Positions 1 to 12,172 of a stretch of 64,000 bases of DNA are shown one piece after another; position 1 is the first letter of the stretch; each line of letters opens with the position of its first letter. Both the position numbers and the translations under genes were made by a program. Where the stretch lies: NCBI GenBank assembly GCA_030141605.1, contig JAQGDQ010000109.1, forward strand, positions 1 to 64,000, written 5' to 3'. The notes beneath the pieces are model-generated. The model saw only the letters and a program-made list of their open reading frames with translations, had not been told where the DNA came from and did no database searches. This DNA comes from Tubiluchus corallicola. Taxonomy: Eukaryota; Priapulida; Priapulimorpha; Priapulimorphida; Tubiluchidae.

Positions 1-98
1 TACTTCCTGACATGAACGCTCTCCTGCCACTCCCTGATGCCCCTGGCAATGGAGTCTTTCGAGTCGGTGCTACCCACAGAGGAGATAGACGATCGTTG
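1..98 (-). repeat. Diverged fragment of the 2.5-3.3 kb repeat family
   Basis: Minus-strand reading GSTDSKDSIARGIREWQES matches the Ser/acidic segment at 2454-3266. It has an intact Trp codon at the position that is TGA in two of those copies. Confidence 0.7.
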
Positions 99-101
99 CA
101 A

Positions 102-267
102 TAAATGATGAGATCTTGACGGTCTGCACCACTGGTGTTATTTACCAATACCATGGGGCATTCAGGTCATAGGACTATCTAATAATTGCAGTAAATGATG
201 AGATCTTGACGGTCTGCACCACTGGTGTTATTTACCAATACCATGGGGCATTCAGGTCATAGGACTC
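102..267 (+). repeat. Tandem duplication, period about 90 bp
   Basis: TAAATGATGAGATCTTGACG and the following 55 bases occur at 102-176 and again at 192-267, nearly identical. Confidence 0.9.
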
Positions 268-484
268 ATTATTTAAATTGTTGCATTTTTTTCTGCTCTG
301 CTTCCGGCAAATGCAATTATCGCATTGCAAGCGGTCACGTGACCAGCACAAATCAATAACAATCCACAGGAAGTAATTTTGTTGTAAACTAGATGTAAAC
401 TTAAACTAGGCTTGACAGCTGACAGAATAGCAATTATTTCTGAAACGAAAGCATGTCGAACTGCCTAAAATTAAACGTCTGTAA

Positions 485-608
485 ATGGCTGTCCATGAAT
501 GGCTTCCCACCGCCATCTCTCATAATCGCTCACGTCATGTGATGTATCAAGGTCACTATCGACATACGTGTCCGACAAAATCTGCTCCCGTTCCTCCTGA
601 ACACGGCG
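485..608 (-). repeat. Second copy of the hAT relic tail
   Basis: About 120 bases match 1887-2009 with few differences (from GGCTGTCCATGAATGGCTTC on the plus strand to CCCGTTCCTCCTGAACA). The two direct copies flank the zinc-finger array. Confidence 0.85.
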
Positions 609-844
609 GACGCATCAGTTGACGCACCTCTTTAATTGACCTCAATGTACATACTCAACATTGTCATCAATCTCACCAAGTCTGTGATATTTGAGAGTCA
701 GCTGATTTTTTACTGCATTGCACATGATTCATAGAGCTGTTGAAGGAAAAAGACGAAATATGTCGTAATTGTGGCTTCCTAGACGTTTCCAACGTTGCAG
801 TGAGACACAGTAGGCAGAATATGTGAAATTTTTCAGGTTTTAGA

Positions 845-1655
845 ATGTTAATGAAACCCCACAAATGTGACTTATGTGACAAATCATTCTCTTGGCGAGG
901 TCATCTTTTCAGGCACATGAACACTCACACTGGAATGAAGCCCCACAAATGTGACTTATGTGACAAATCATTCTCTTGGCGAGGTCATCTTTTCAGGCAC
1001 ATGAACACTCACACTGGAATGAAACCCCACAAATGTGACTTATGTGACAAATCATTTTTTCAGCAAGGTCATCTTCTCAGGCACATGAACACCCATACTG
1101 GAATGAAGCCCCGCAAATGTGACTTATGTGACAAATCATTTTCTGTGCGATGTAATCTTCTGAGTCACATGAACACTCGTAGAATGAAACCCCACAAATA
1201 TGACTTATGTGACAAATCATTTGCTCAACGAGGTAGTCTTCTCAGTCACACGAACACCCATACTGGAATGAAACCTCACAAATGTGACTTATGTGACAAA
1301 TCATTTTCTCGGCGAGGTCATCTTTTCAGGCACATGAACACTCACACTGGAATGAACCCCGGCAAATGTGACTCATGTGTCAAATCATATTCTGGAATGA
1401 ACCCCCACAAATGTGACTTATGTGACAAATCATTTTCTGAGCGAGGCAGTCTTCTCAGTCACATGAACACTCATACTGGAATGAAACCCCCCAAATGTGA
1501 CTTATGTGACATCATTTGCTCAACGAGGTAGTCTTCTCAGTCATACGAACACCCATACTGGAATGAAACCTCACAAATGTGACTTATGTGACAAATCATT
1601 TGCTCGGCGAGGTCATCTTCTCAGTCACATGAACATTCATACTGCGGCATGCTGA
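845..1655 (+). pseudogene. C2H2 zinc-finger array with frameshift
   Basis: Tandem 28-residue (84-bp) fingers of form C-x2-C-x12-H-x3-H with MKPHKCDLCDKSF linkers, expected to bind DNA. Roughly ten units are readable. Unit 4 has a shortened linker, unit 5 has Tyr in place of the first Cys, and unit 7 is truncated. In unit 9 two bases are missing (GACATCATT at about 1507-1515 against GACAAATCATT elsewhere), so the open frame stops at 1531. The fingers resume in the next frame to a TGA at 1653-1655. TTTTTCAG at 829-836 could be a splice acceptor for the array. It may be a dead gene, an allele with a late truncation, or a transposon-captured array. Confidence 0.7.
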
Positions 1656-2453
1656 CATGGTGAGATGAAAATTACTGTTACACGTTTGGGTTAATGGGTA
1701 ACAAAAAAGTTTCTTGTGTGAAACTACTCCAACTAGTCAGAGGAGGAGGAAGAGGGTGACTTGTCCTGACCGCCCTTTAGGAAACACGACTGGAGCACCT
1801 CTGACATTTCATTGTCTTACTGTAGGAGATTACAATAAGTAATTGTAGAGAAATAAGACATACCGAAAACATCTTAATCTGAAAACCATGGCTGTCCATG
1901 AATGGCTTCACACCGCCATCTCTCGTAATCGCTCACGTCATGTGATGTATCAAGGTCACTATCGACATACGTGTCCAACAAAATGCGCTCCCGTTCCTCC
2001 TGAACATTTTTAACCTGTTTTAGTTTACTGAATGAGCGCTCTGCAGCGGCTACAGCAGGTATTGTGAGAAGAATATGCATCTCTAGGTAGGGCAACTGAT
2101 TCAGATCCACACGAATACTGGTCATGCCAACGTACAAAACTTAATATTTATGGGCCCGGGGACATCGTACCCCTCTTCTTGGGCATGACCCGAGAGAAGT
2201 ATTTGGATATGAAAATGACACAACTCGTTCGAGCAAAATAAGCTTAATGGTTAGCAAGGGAACCGTCAGTTCAAAAGAATAACAGTAAAATGAGTAAATC
2301 ACCAGCGATATTCTCAACCTTTTTCATAATCGTCTGGCATAATAGCTCAGGGAAACAGCAACTTTTCTTTTACACCTGTCACAGGTGCTTTTGTAATCAA
2401 GACACGTAATCAGAATATGGAAAGGGTACCTAGTTTAGGCTCCGTTGCAGACA
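1656..2453. other. Flanks of the hAT relic, no further gene
   Basis: Apart from the hAT fragment at 1874-2137 nothing coding or repetitive is recognised here. Confidence 0.5.
1874..2137 (-). pseudogene. hAT-family transposase C-terminal (dimerisation) fragment
   Basis: The 87-codon frame contains LLTIPAVAAAERSFSKLKQV, the highly conserved hATC dimerisation motif of TTF-type/hAT transposases, and ends with acidic residues and a stop. The catalytic core and zinc finger are absent, so this is a relic or last exon of a decayed element. Its 3' part is also found at 485-608. Confidence 0.72.
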
Positions 2454-3266
2454 TTAGTTGTAGGCATCCATACGGCTTCGGCAGGCGCTGTAGTTCAACT
2501 GGATAGACCCAGAGTGTTCCTCCAGAACACGCCGGACATGCTCCTGCTCCTCTTCCCCCTCATCTGAACGAGACCGCCGCCTGGGACGGCCAGGCGACGG
2601 TAACCAGGGGTATCCAGGAAGAGCAAACCCATGCTCCTTCCTGAAACGAATGCCCTCCTGTCACTCCTCGATACCCCTGGCAACGGAGTCCTCCGAGTCA
2701 CTGCTACCCACGGAGGAGGTCGACGAACAATGAAGCTCCTCAGGGTGGAATGCCTGTGGGTAGCAGCCCGCCTCACAAACATCTGGTCCAACTGGAGCTC
2801 CATGCTCCTTCCTGAAACGAATGCCCTCCTGCCACTCCTCGATACCCCTGGCAACGGAGTCCTCCGAGTCGCTGCTACCCACGGAGGAGGTCGACGAACG
2901 ATGAAGCTCCTCAGGGTGGAACGCCTGTGGGTAGCAGCTGTAGTTCGACTGGATACGAGGTCTTCATATGTGGAAGACCCAGAGTGTTCCTCCAGAACAC
3001 GCCGGACATGCTCCTGCTCCTCTTCCTCCTCATCTGAACGAGACCGCCGCCTGGGACGGCCAGGCGACGGTAACCAGGGGTGTCCAGGAAGAGCAAACCC
3101 ATGCTCCTTCCTGAAACGAATGCCCTCCTGTCACTCCACGATACCCCTGGCAACGGAGTCCTCCGAGTCACTGCTACCCACGGAGGTCGACGATCGATGA
3201 AGCTCCTCTGGGTGGAATGCCTGTGGGTAGCAGGCTGCCTCACAAACATCTGGTGCAACTGGAGCT
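2454..3266 (-). pseudogene. Degenerate, internally duplicated Ser/acidic-rich coding segment
   Basis: In one minus-strand frame three tandem copies read SSDSEDSVARGIEEWQEGIR, FRKEHG, then GRPRRRSRSDE, EEEQEHVRRVLEEHSGS and a TAA at 2456-2454. A TTCCAG acceptor near 3272-3267 could begin the oldest exon. Two copies carry TGA where the middle copy and the remnant at 1-90 have TGG (Trp). The family is not recognised. Basic RPRRRSR next to an acidic run looks nuclear or transposon-associated, and the hAT relic nearby makes a transposon accessory ORF likely. Confidence 0.5.
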
Positions 3267-4640
3267 GGAACAATGTGCTAAAAATAAAAAAGCAATAATT
3301 TAGTTTACACAAAAGTACTACACTGTATATACAAAATAGAATCTAATATCGGGTGGCACAGAAAAAATGCACCGAAGTTTTGATTACAATAATATCAAAA
3401 GCAAGTGCCCTACAAACACATGGCTGAAGTTTCTCTGTATTAGTCCTTCCATGTAAGCTTTTGCAGATTAAAAATTTAATTATCCAAACAATAATTATCC
3501 AAAGCTAATAATCAACTGAAAAAAAACAGCCAGGTTGATGTATAAAGTATGCAATGGATGGCAGCACAACATGGCATTATAATGCTTTAACTTTTGACTA
3601 TAAAAGTTTCAAGTTTTAGTTTTTTCGAATTATGGCCATAAAACTTTTGCAGATCAAACATCGAAACAATGTCAACTAGGCGCATACAAAAAACAGTTAC
3701 AGACAATGTATTAAGCCTTTAACAGGGGCAGCAAACTATTCATTTACTCATATATACGCAGCAGAATTATACCAGAGTCAACAGATCTTAAACATCTTGA
3801 CATAGAACATTTGAAACAACTTAAACGGAAAATGCAAGAAAATCGCACAGAGCCCTTTTGATGCAGAAGAGGAACAAAAAGCAGAAAGTATTGAGCTCTA
3901 GCTGGGACCAAATAGCCCTTTTTAGAACAGTCTTCAAAGAAACGCCTTCCTTTTTGATATACTTGTCGAATGTCCACACACTTGGCATTTGCCACACAAA
4001 ACACAATCTGTACTAAATGGTTCAATTAATTTGTTTATAGTATGAACTGTAAATATACAGTTTGCCAACTATACTTTTAGGCAGGCCTAATTCTGCCAAA
4101 TCCTTGTACAAATATACAGTTTGCCAACTATACTTTTAGGTAGGCCTAATTCCGCCAAACCCTTATATGTACAAATATATAGTTATCTTTCTTATTATGG
4201 TGTAATAGTTTACAAATTCTTAATAAGAACAATGGCATGAGTTTGGTAAATGTCTAATGATATCAGAAAACTTTATATCATTTTTAATAAGAAAAAATCA
4301 ACTTTTTCATTGGTCATAAATCAATTTAAAAACCTCTTCTATTCAATTTTAAATTCATCAGCACTTTTTGTTGCTAATAGATTTGAAATGATTTGTCGTC
4401 GTCATCATCGTCTTCTTCGTTGTCGTTGTCTAGGTGCTTTTACATTTCAAAACAGGGCATTTCTGTCAGGCCATTTTAAAATCTAACAATTTTCTATAGA
4501 GACGTCTTTGAAAAGAGTCAATTTCTTTCTGCTGTTTCACTGTAATACAGGTAAATCTTAAAGGTACCTAATAAAGAATCAGAATCTTGGAAAGGAGTAG
4601 GGATATGGCACTTGGACATATGGCAAAACTTGTACAAGGG
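3267..4640. other. Intergenic, includes a 59-bp tandem repeat
   Basis: AAATATACAGTTTGCCAACT and the following 39 bases occur at 4051 and 4110 (period 59), with a partial third copy near 4173. The other open frames here are short and look like chance. Confidence 0.6.
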
Positions 4641-4890
4641 GTAAGAGAGTTTAAGAGAAAACCGGACCCAATCTTAAACTGCAGGTCAGAACAATTTACT
4701 CCTTAAAATATTGAAAGAGAACATATTATTTTTTAAAGAATGACTTACGTCAAAGAATTATTACCACACAAACGCAATTTCGCATTGGCGTGGCTAGTTT
4801 TTCGCTGTGACATATTTCGCTATTCGTTAGTTAGATGATCACTAGCGCATGCACTTTGGAAACGCGTAGCATAAAAATAAGTGCTGTAGT
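4640..4890 (+). repeat. Dispersed repeat, copy 1 (copy 2 at 37.03-37.26 kb)
   Basis: Shared landmarks in the same order at both sites: AAAGAATTATTACCACACAA, TTCGCTGT, ATTTCGC.ATTCG, CACTAGCGC and GGAAACGC. Direct orientation, clearly diverged, no coding capacity. Confidence 0.8.
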
Positions 4891-5881
4891 TCTCGCTTCA
4901 GAGGTGTTCGTTTCTGACGTAGTACACACGTTCGACAGCCCATATCACAGCGGTAAATTTAAAATTTGAATTTTTACCTTAAAATTTATCAAGTTTTTAT
5001 ACATTACAGTAAATGTCATACAGTAGCACAGTACTTCAATGTTCGCTTTCGTAAACACGTTTAGCACGCTCATGGAATGTTTGTGCTATTGTCAAATTAT
5101 GTTCGTTTGTGACGTCGTCACTAGTTGGGCTCCCAGCCGTTAATTGTTTTTAACCTATTGTTTAATTATCAGAAACATCATTATAGGCGTCAAAATGTAT
5201 ACATTTTGACCGTACTTCAAAATGGGATAGGATATGAAAAGTCGTCTGGCTTTAAGTTTGAACAAGCGTCAATCTAGACCAGTTAGAACTGATTTCTCAT
5301 GAAGTAGCAGCGGTTCTAGACCCAGCCTGATACTCAGTGCGTAATCCTTAGTAATCAAATTGTACGCAACAATCCCTTAGCGGACGCTAACGACACTAAA
5401 CAAAGAAGTGCTTCTTTATGATGTGCTAATGGCAATTTAGCATACTGGTCTCACCTCTGTGAGTTTTCCCCTAGGGATGAAGAACTACTACGTATTTATC
5501 TGTGCGTAAATCAACAACGAAATTTCGCTGTCTTTGATCTTATCAGCTCTAGGCTTGACTCTAGGTGTTAAACAGGTTTCATATCACGTGAGCTGCAGTC
5601 TCATGCGGGTACACGCCTACGCTGACCGCAATTGTGGTATAAAGCCACATACCAAATACCAAAAAGAAGCAGCCAATGTGGTTTTTGTCCAATATTAGTT
5701 TCGCACTTTAACAACTGGACATTGTGTTGCAGCATTAATATAAAAAATTGAATATTTCAACTTACTTTTCAACTATTACACCATACTATAGTACACAAAA
5801 CTATTGTTAAGCTAATTCCAGCCTGTCAGAAGCTAGAATTTCTCCTAACGTTGGACAACCGAATCTCTTTTTCCACTAGAT
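4891..5881. other. Intergenic, nothing recognised
   Basis: No convincing exon, repeat array or RNA gene. Confidence 0.4.
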
Positions 5882-6895
5882 GGCTAACAAAATGGAGTGA
5901 AAAAATCAGCATATGACGCTAACAAAATGGAGTGAAGAAATCAGCGTATGAGGCTAACAAAATGGAGTGAAGAAATCAGCGTATGAGGCTAACAAAATGG
6001 AGTGAAGAAATCAGCGTATGAGGTTAATAAAATGGAGTGAAGAAATTAGCGTATGCGGCTAACAAAATGGAGTGAAGAAATTAGCGTATGCGGCTAACAA
6101 AATGGAATGAAGAAATCAGCGTATGAGGCAAACAAAATGGAGTGAAAAAATTAGCGTATGAGGCTAACAAAATGGAGTGAAAAAATTAGCGTATGAGGCT
6201 AACAAAATGGAGTGAAGAAATCAGCGTATGAGGCTAACAAAATGGAGTGAAGAAATTAGCGTATGAGGCTAACAAAATGAAGTGAAGAAATCAGCGTATG
6301 AGGCTAACAAAATGGAGTGAAGAAATTAGCGTATGAGGCTAACAAAATGGAGTGAAGAAATCAGCGTACGAGGCTAACAAAATGGAGTGAAGAAATCAGC
6401 GTATGAGGCTAACAAAATGGAGTGAAAAAATCAGCATATGACGCTAACAAAATGGAGTGAAAAAATTAGCGTATGAGGCTAACAAAATGGAGTGAAGAAA
6501 TCAGCGTATGAGGCTAACAAAATGGAGTGAAGAAATTAGCGTATGAGGCTAACAAAATGAAGTGAAGAAATCAGCGTTTGAGGCTAACAAAATGGAGTGA
6601 AAAAATCAGCGTATGAGGCAAACAAAATGGAGTGAAGAAATTAGCGTATGAGGCTAACAAAATGGAGTGAAGAAATCAGCGTACGAGGCTAACAAAATGG
6701 AGTGAAGAAATCAGCGTATGAGGCAAACAAAATGGAGTGAAGAAATTAGCGTATGAGGCTAACAAAATGGAGTGAAGAAATCAGCGTACGAGGCTAACAA
6801 AATGGAGTGAAGAAATCAGCGTATGAGGCTAACAAAATGGAGTGAAGAAATCAGCGTATGAGGCTAACAAAATGGAGTGAAGAAATCAGCCTATG
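5882..6895 (+). repeat. 35-bp minisatellite, about 29 copies
   Basis: Head-to-tail units GGCTAACAAAATGGAGTGAA plus GAAATCAGCGTATGA, period 35. Variants (TCAGC/TTAGC, GTATG/GTACG, AAAAAA/AGAAA) recur in the same order in blocks, for example around 6325-6410, 6640-6720 and 6745-6830, showing duplication of multi-unit blocks. 35 is not a multiple of three, so it is not coding. Confidence 0.97.
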
Positions 6896-8262
6896 CGTTT
6901 TCTTAAAATCTGTTGCAGGAAAATTGGAATTTATGCCCAAGAGTCAGAATAATTGCGTGCTTCTATATGATGTCTCAATATGTGACCTTGAATGTTCACT
7001 TTTACTCTTGCATATTCTTCGAATATCTACAATACCAATTAGAGCATATCTAACGTGTTCCGATTATCAGCAGAAACATATTCACGAAATAATATCCATT
7101 ATGCTCATTTTTCTCTCCCGAAAAAATCTTTTAATTTCTCGCTAAATTAAATCAACGCTTCCCACGTGGAAATTTTTCGCTTCATAGACAATTCCGTATG
7201 AAAACAGATTGTTTAATAGCAAATCAGCTCTAATCGCCCCATGGCAGCCTAGCCTACGCCACATTTACAACTCCTCGCACTATTTCAACACAAATTACGA
7301 TCATTTGGCTACATTGTGCATGCGGGAAGTCAAACATGAAATTGTGAACATCCAGGGCAACTCCATCAATATCTCCGGAAACCGCAGTAACGAATCAGGA
7401 ATAGAATTCTTCGAAAATACAGAAGTTCGTGAAAAATGTAGTAGAAAAATTCAGCAGAAACGAAACAGCTTCTACCTTTGCGTCCGTGTAAAGACATGCG
7501 TATTATTGCTTTTTTGTGTAAATGGCAACCATGACTGATAATACACAATAATATACACAATAACTTAAAAAACTTAAAAGGATATACATTTATAATTTTA
7601 GGAGAAAGTAATGTATTTTATAATTTTGTAGGAAAGCAGTGGTCAATGTTAATTTGGGAGAGAACTGCGGTTACATGTAATGATTAAAAAAATGCAATGA
7701 CTCAAAGCATGTGTATTAACCATTTGTGAACTAAAAGAAGATATTTGGAGCGTTTACTTCTATATAAGGACAGTTCTATCAGTAAAAGAGTATTTGTAAT
7801 TATTTAGTTTTGCAAATTTGTAAAAATTTTAACTAAAGAATTAAGATTAGGATTTTTAAAGCAGTTCTGTTCGCCAATCATGGACAACATAGTATGTTAA
7901 CACAATTTGAATTAATATGTAAAATGATTTTATCTTTATCCCTCTCTTGATCTACAACAGACACAATTAAATTACTAGTTTAAATTTTTTAAACTGCTTT
8001 TTAACAAAATTTATCGAGTATTGTAATACCTATATAGCTGTAAAGTGCAGCAAAATATTCAGATGGAAGACCTACGGCTTACCAGGCACTTGCCTGTGTG
8101 CAAATTTCTACCCAATAAAGTAGATATAGATAATAGTTATTAATGCAGTAATTTGAATTCAAACTGGCGCTTATCGGGGACAAAAAGGGAACTTACAAAG
8201 GTACTCAAAAAGCAATAGCTATAATGATGTTACAAATGCACTATCAATCAAGTTTTGATATG
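6896..8262. other. Intergenic; one undistinguished open frame
   Basis: 7209-7538 (+) is open for 109 codons with mixed composition and no recognisable motif or splice context. It is probably chance. Confidence 0.35.
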
Positions 8263-8335
8263 GCCTGGATTTGAACCAGGGACCTTCTGCTAACCTCGCT
8301 AATGCATATCCCAGTTGTCATTGCGGTCCACAATT
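8263..8335 (-). repeat. tRNA-related SINE head (copy 1)
   Basis: On the minus strand CCTGGTTCAAATCCAGG forms a perfect 5-7-5 T-arm with a Pol III B box, preceded by TTAGCAGAAGGTCC. Acceptor and D arms do not pair properly, so it is not a functional tRNA. Related copies lie at 30.95 and 44.80 kb. Confidence 0.6.
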
Positions 8336-9219
8336 CATACTTTATAGTTGGCCAACCAAATTCTGCGTTTCCAATGTTAGGTCGTTCACACGAGTGTGAT
8401 TCCAACTAATAATATTATTTCATTCCGACTTTTTCACGTTTCCTGTCTTTCAAATTTCGTACCAAATTTGCCATTAATATGGGTTTACACTCACTATGAA
8501 TAATAATTATCTTGACATTAAGGTTATAATAATTAACAATAGATATGATAGGTGCCCTGCGATACGCCTATTTTTGCTTCGCTCGGTAGACTATTATTCA
8601 AAATGCTGCATTGATCAAAGTCGAGTTTCAGAGAAGAATTTGGAATACCAATTGTCGTAATTTGAAAGTAATCTATCATAATGGAAACAGCAGACAAAGC
8701 AATGTCGCGACACAGACATGCAAAATGCATATGATATTATGGACGTCAACCTTGCGAGCGAAGTGCATATTGCATAAACATCAATGTTTAAGTAATGTTG
8801 CCTAATCACAATAATTATCTTTGATAATTTAACCAATTTTGACGGGACTTATCACTCAGACTAGTCTATTTGTCTAAGCAGATCAAAATTACTCTTATCC
8901 GATGATCGCATTGGTTCATAATTATTGGTGACTGCTCTAGTGATCAATAATGTTACTATTACCGGTCCAGCGACCTGCATTTTATCCCATTAGATTCGAT
9001 TACATTGGCCTGCGGGCTGTATGTACAATTTGGCTCGAGTCTTCATTATCAATTAAGTTTGTGTTACTACGCTGTACGTTAGTTGAGGGTTATCTAAGTT
9101 GCACAGTGTATGGTGTAACATTTGACTTCTCTGTTGTCTCCTGATTTATTCATTCAGTTAGTCATTCACTCACTTAATCTTTCAGTCGTTTGTTGTTTAA
9201 TTAATTTAACTGATTAATT
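8336..9219. other. Intergenic, nothing recognised
   Basis: Short overlapping open frames on both strands only, with no motif or splice support. Confidence 0.4.
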
Positions 9220-9530
9220 GTTTCGCTCACCTATTCATTCATTCATTCGCTAATTCTTGACTTAATTAATTAACTAATTCATTTATTTACTTACTCAATC
9301 GTTTATTTATTCGATCGTCCATTCGTTCGTTCATTCATTCCTTCACTCACTCATTCACTCACACACTCACCCACAATACGGACATACTCACTCACAAATA
9401 CACTCATTCATTCATTCATTCATTCATTCATTCATTCATTCATTCATTCATTCATTCATTCATTCATTCATTCATTCATTCATTCATTCAGTCATTCATT
9501 CATTCATCCATTCATTCATTCATTCCCTCC
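9220..9530 (+). repeat. (ATTC)n microsatellite with degenerate left flank
   Basis: Nearly pure ATTC tetramers from about 9402 to 9525, preceded by decayed TTCA/ACTC units. Confidence 0.95.
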
Positions 9531-9607
<77 letters not shown>

Positions 9608-9651
9608 TCGTTCTTTTTTCTTTCTTTCTTTCTTGCTTGCTTTCTCTTCTT
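9531..9651 (+). repeat. (CTTT)n microsatellite
   Basis: Pure CTTT from about 9533 to 9608, then interrupted units. It directly abuts the ATTC array. Confidence 0.95.
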
Positions 9652-10960
9652 ACCCATTCTAACTGTTCACCTGCCATTTCAAAAGATTATACGTAGGTAC
9701 ACGCATACCTTTCAGATAGGTACAACCAATCAGTGCACTTTCTATCAAGCTAACGGAACTGAATAACCTTTTCAGTTCAAGTGGCAAGTATATTGCAGTT
9801 ATTTAGTGTAATGCCTGAGATTAAACCGTTTGTCGGAACGTTTTAGACATTCAATACGAATTACTTTTTATTGTGAATTTCTTCACCGCGCTGGGTTGAA
9901 TACAGCTCGTTAATTAAAGCCTTGACGCGTCTTCAAGTGGTAATTAAAATGCTGCAAAGCTGTTCATTTGACCACAACATTACGGTTGCTTAATGTGGCA
10001 CGCAAATTGAGGCTGTCGCATCCGCTTTTAATGTTTTTTGAAATAACTGAGCGTTAGAAAGTGGATGAATGAATGGCAAGCTTCAAATAGCGTGCGTAGT
10101 CTGCGGATAACGTATGTTTACAAAATTTTCTGCATCCAAACACGAGATGTTATAGATTGCTGGCTTCCCAGACGATAAAAGCTTTGGCCTTTTAAATGGA
10201 CGATGGTCCAAGGTTCGTTTGTCAAATTAGAATCGAAAGTTTGCTTTTCTAAAGATTGTATTTGAAATAAATTACGCATTTAAATTCATACGTATTTTAA
10301 TATTTTACGTCATCTGTATTTAAATTATGGCATTGACTAAGAGAAATTCAAAACGTAATATAAAAAACAGACGTAAAGTCTCTCAGCTGAAACAGAAAAT
10401 TATTTGTTAATCCATTGGAATTTATTTTCTGAAGTCGAATATTAGATATATATATCGATATCAATCATACATGTTGCAGTGAACGAAAAGCCCTTCACTA
10501 ATTGACTCATGTTCCAAAGTCGTTTATTCTAAAGAGAAATAATAAAGAGAACATTAACAAGTAAGAAAGAGATAACCTGTTGGTCAAATGTGCTTTCATA
10601 GATTCATAAATCGAATTCACTAACTAAAATGGCCTGTTTGAATTAAATGAATTCACTTAATTTAATTATATAAATATAAACCTATATCGTTGGTTCTTCT
10701 CCTAAATATTTTCTAGCATCACCAAAGTGCTAATTTTGGCAATAACACCAGAAAGCGCTATTGTTAACAAACGAGATAACATTACTGTAAATACCGAAAT
10801 CGAAATACATCTCAACCTTTCAACTGCAACAGTGCATTAATTTTATAGTGAACGCTTAATTACAAAAAAATGGAAAATAATTGAACTTCAGAAACATTTA
10901 ATTTAAGCCTTTTTGGTCTTTTAAAGCCAGAATGACGATGATTTATCCGAAATGAAATGA
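9652..10960. other. Intergenic, nothing recognised
   Basis: AT-rich, no array, gene or element found. Confidence 0.4.
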
Positions 10961-10989
10961 ATTAATGATGATGATGACTGATGATGATG

Positions 10990-11042
<53 letters not shown>

Positions 11043-11300
11043 GATGATGATGATGATAATGATTGTCATGGTGATGATGATGATGGCGATACCGGCGGCG
11101 GTGATGGTGATGGTTCTGTTGCTATTGTGATAGTGGCGATGATGGTTGTGTTGTTGTGTTTTGGTGGTGATGATGGCGATGGTTGTGGTGGTGCTGGTGA
11201 TGATGATGGAGATGATACTGCTACTGTTTCTATTGATGATGATGATATTGGTGGTGTCGATGGTGATGGTATTGATGTTGATGATGTTACCGACAAGGAT
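10961..11300 (+). repeat. (GAT)n/(GGT) trinucleotide region
   Basis: GAT triplets with GGT/GGC interruptions. The open frames across it (Asp-rich forward, Ser/Pro-rich reverse) are products of the repeat. Confidence 0.9.
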
Positions 11301-11921
11301 AGTTTTTAATATATAAACGATTTAAGACTCGATTAAAAAACTGTCATTTATATAACGCCTTTTGTAACAGGCATTTATTCGAGAAAGTTCACTTCTTAGC
11401 TGTAATTAAATCCACCCTTGGCAACCTCCAGTCCGTGCAGTTTGCCCTTGAAATGATTTAATTAGACTCAAATAGCTGTTCAAAATTATAGGGTTATTGT
11501 GCTCAATGCTTTAGTAACCCAAAACTATTCTGTTAGATTAATGTACCATGTGCACTGGAAATGTGGAAACGTTTCTTCATTTTACAAATTATTTTATTGT
11601 AGAGATTTTACACGCTCATTTGTCTATAAAAAGGTTGCCATTCTCTCTTGAACGCTGGAACCAACTCTGGCCTCGAGACTACTAGAAGGGCAGGTGCGAA
11701 TTAGACGCAGTGCTTGGTTGGTCGCTGCAGTAACGCCACCACATTTGGTAAACCCATATGATTCTAAGTAAACGTAATTTTTTCGAGGATGTATAATATA
11801 GGGACACATTTGTCTTGTTAAACCAATAAAGTGCAGAGACGATAATCAATAAGTAACATTGTCTATGATTAAAACTACTACTGAGTCGAAACTACGCGTT
11901 TTGCCCGAGACATCATTTTTA
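11301..11921. other. Intergenic, nothing recognised
   Basis: No supported feature. Confidence 0.4.
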
Positions 11922-12172
11922 CCATAAAAAACGTAATACCCTCTACAATCTGAATGAGTGTATGAAATATATTTTTATTTCAGAAGCTGTCACTCTAGCG
12001 GGCATCGTCAGCTGAAAATTACAGATGAAATTTTAAAACAGTGTATAACTGTTTACATACTGTTTTAAAATTTCATCTGTAATTTTCAGCTGATAAGGCA
12101 CGCTAGGGTGAAAGCTTCTCAAATAAAAATATATAATCATTGAGACCATAAAGGGTATTACGTTTTTTTATG
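11922..12172. mobile_element. Long-hairpin (fold-back/MITE-like) element
   Basis: Two inverted arms of roughly 115-120 bases meet around 12050. The inner 32 bases (12011-12042 against 12059-12090) are perfectly complementary, with a 16-base loop. The outer ends CCATAAAAAACGTAATACCC and its complement near 12153-12172 also pair. No coding capacity; typical of a non-autonomous DNA element. Confidence 0.85.

Noticed and set aside
5882-6895. Possible CRISPR array
   Set aside because: Units are directly adjacent with no spacers and the genome is eukaryotic; it is a minisatellite.
7209-7538. 109-codon frame as a gene
   Set aside because: No signal, domain, splice support or codon pattern distinguishing it from chance.
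8263-8335. Functional tRNA gene
   Set aside because: The T-arm is perfect but no matching acceptor or D arm exists at proper spacing.
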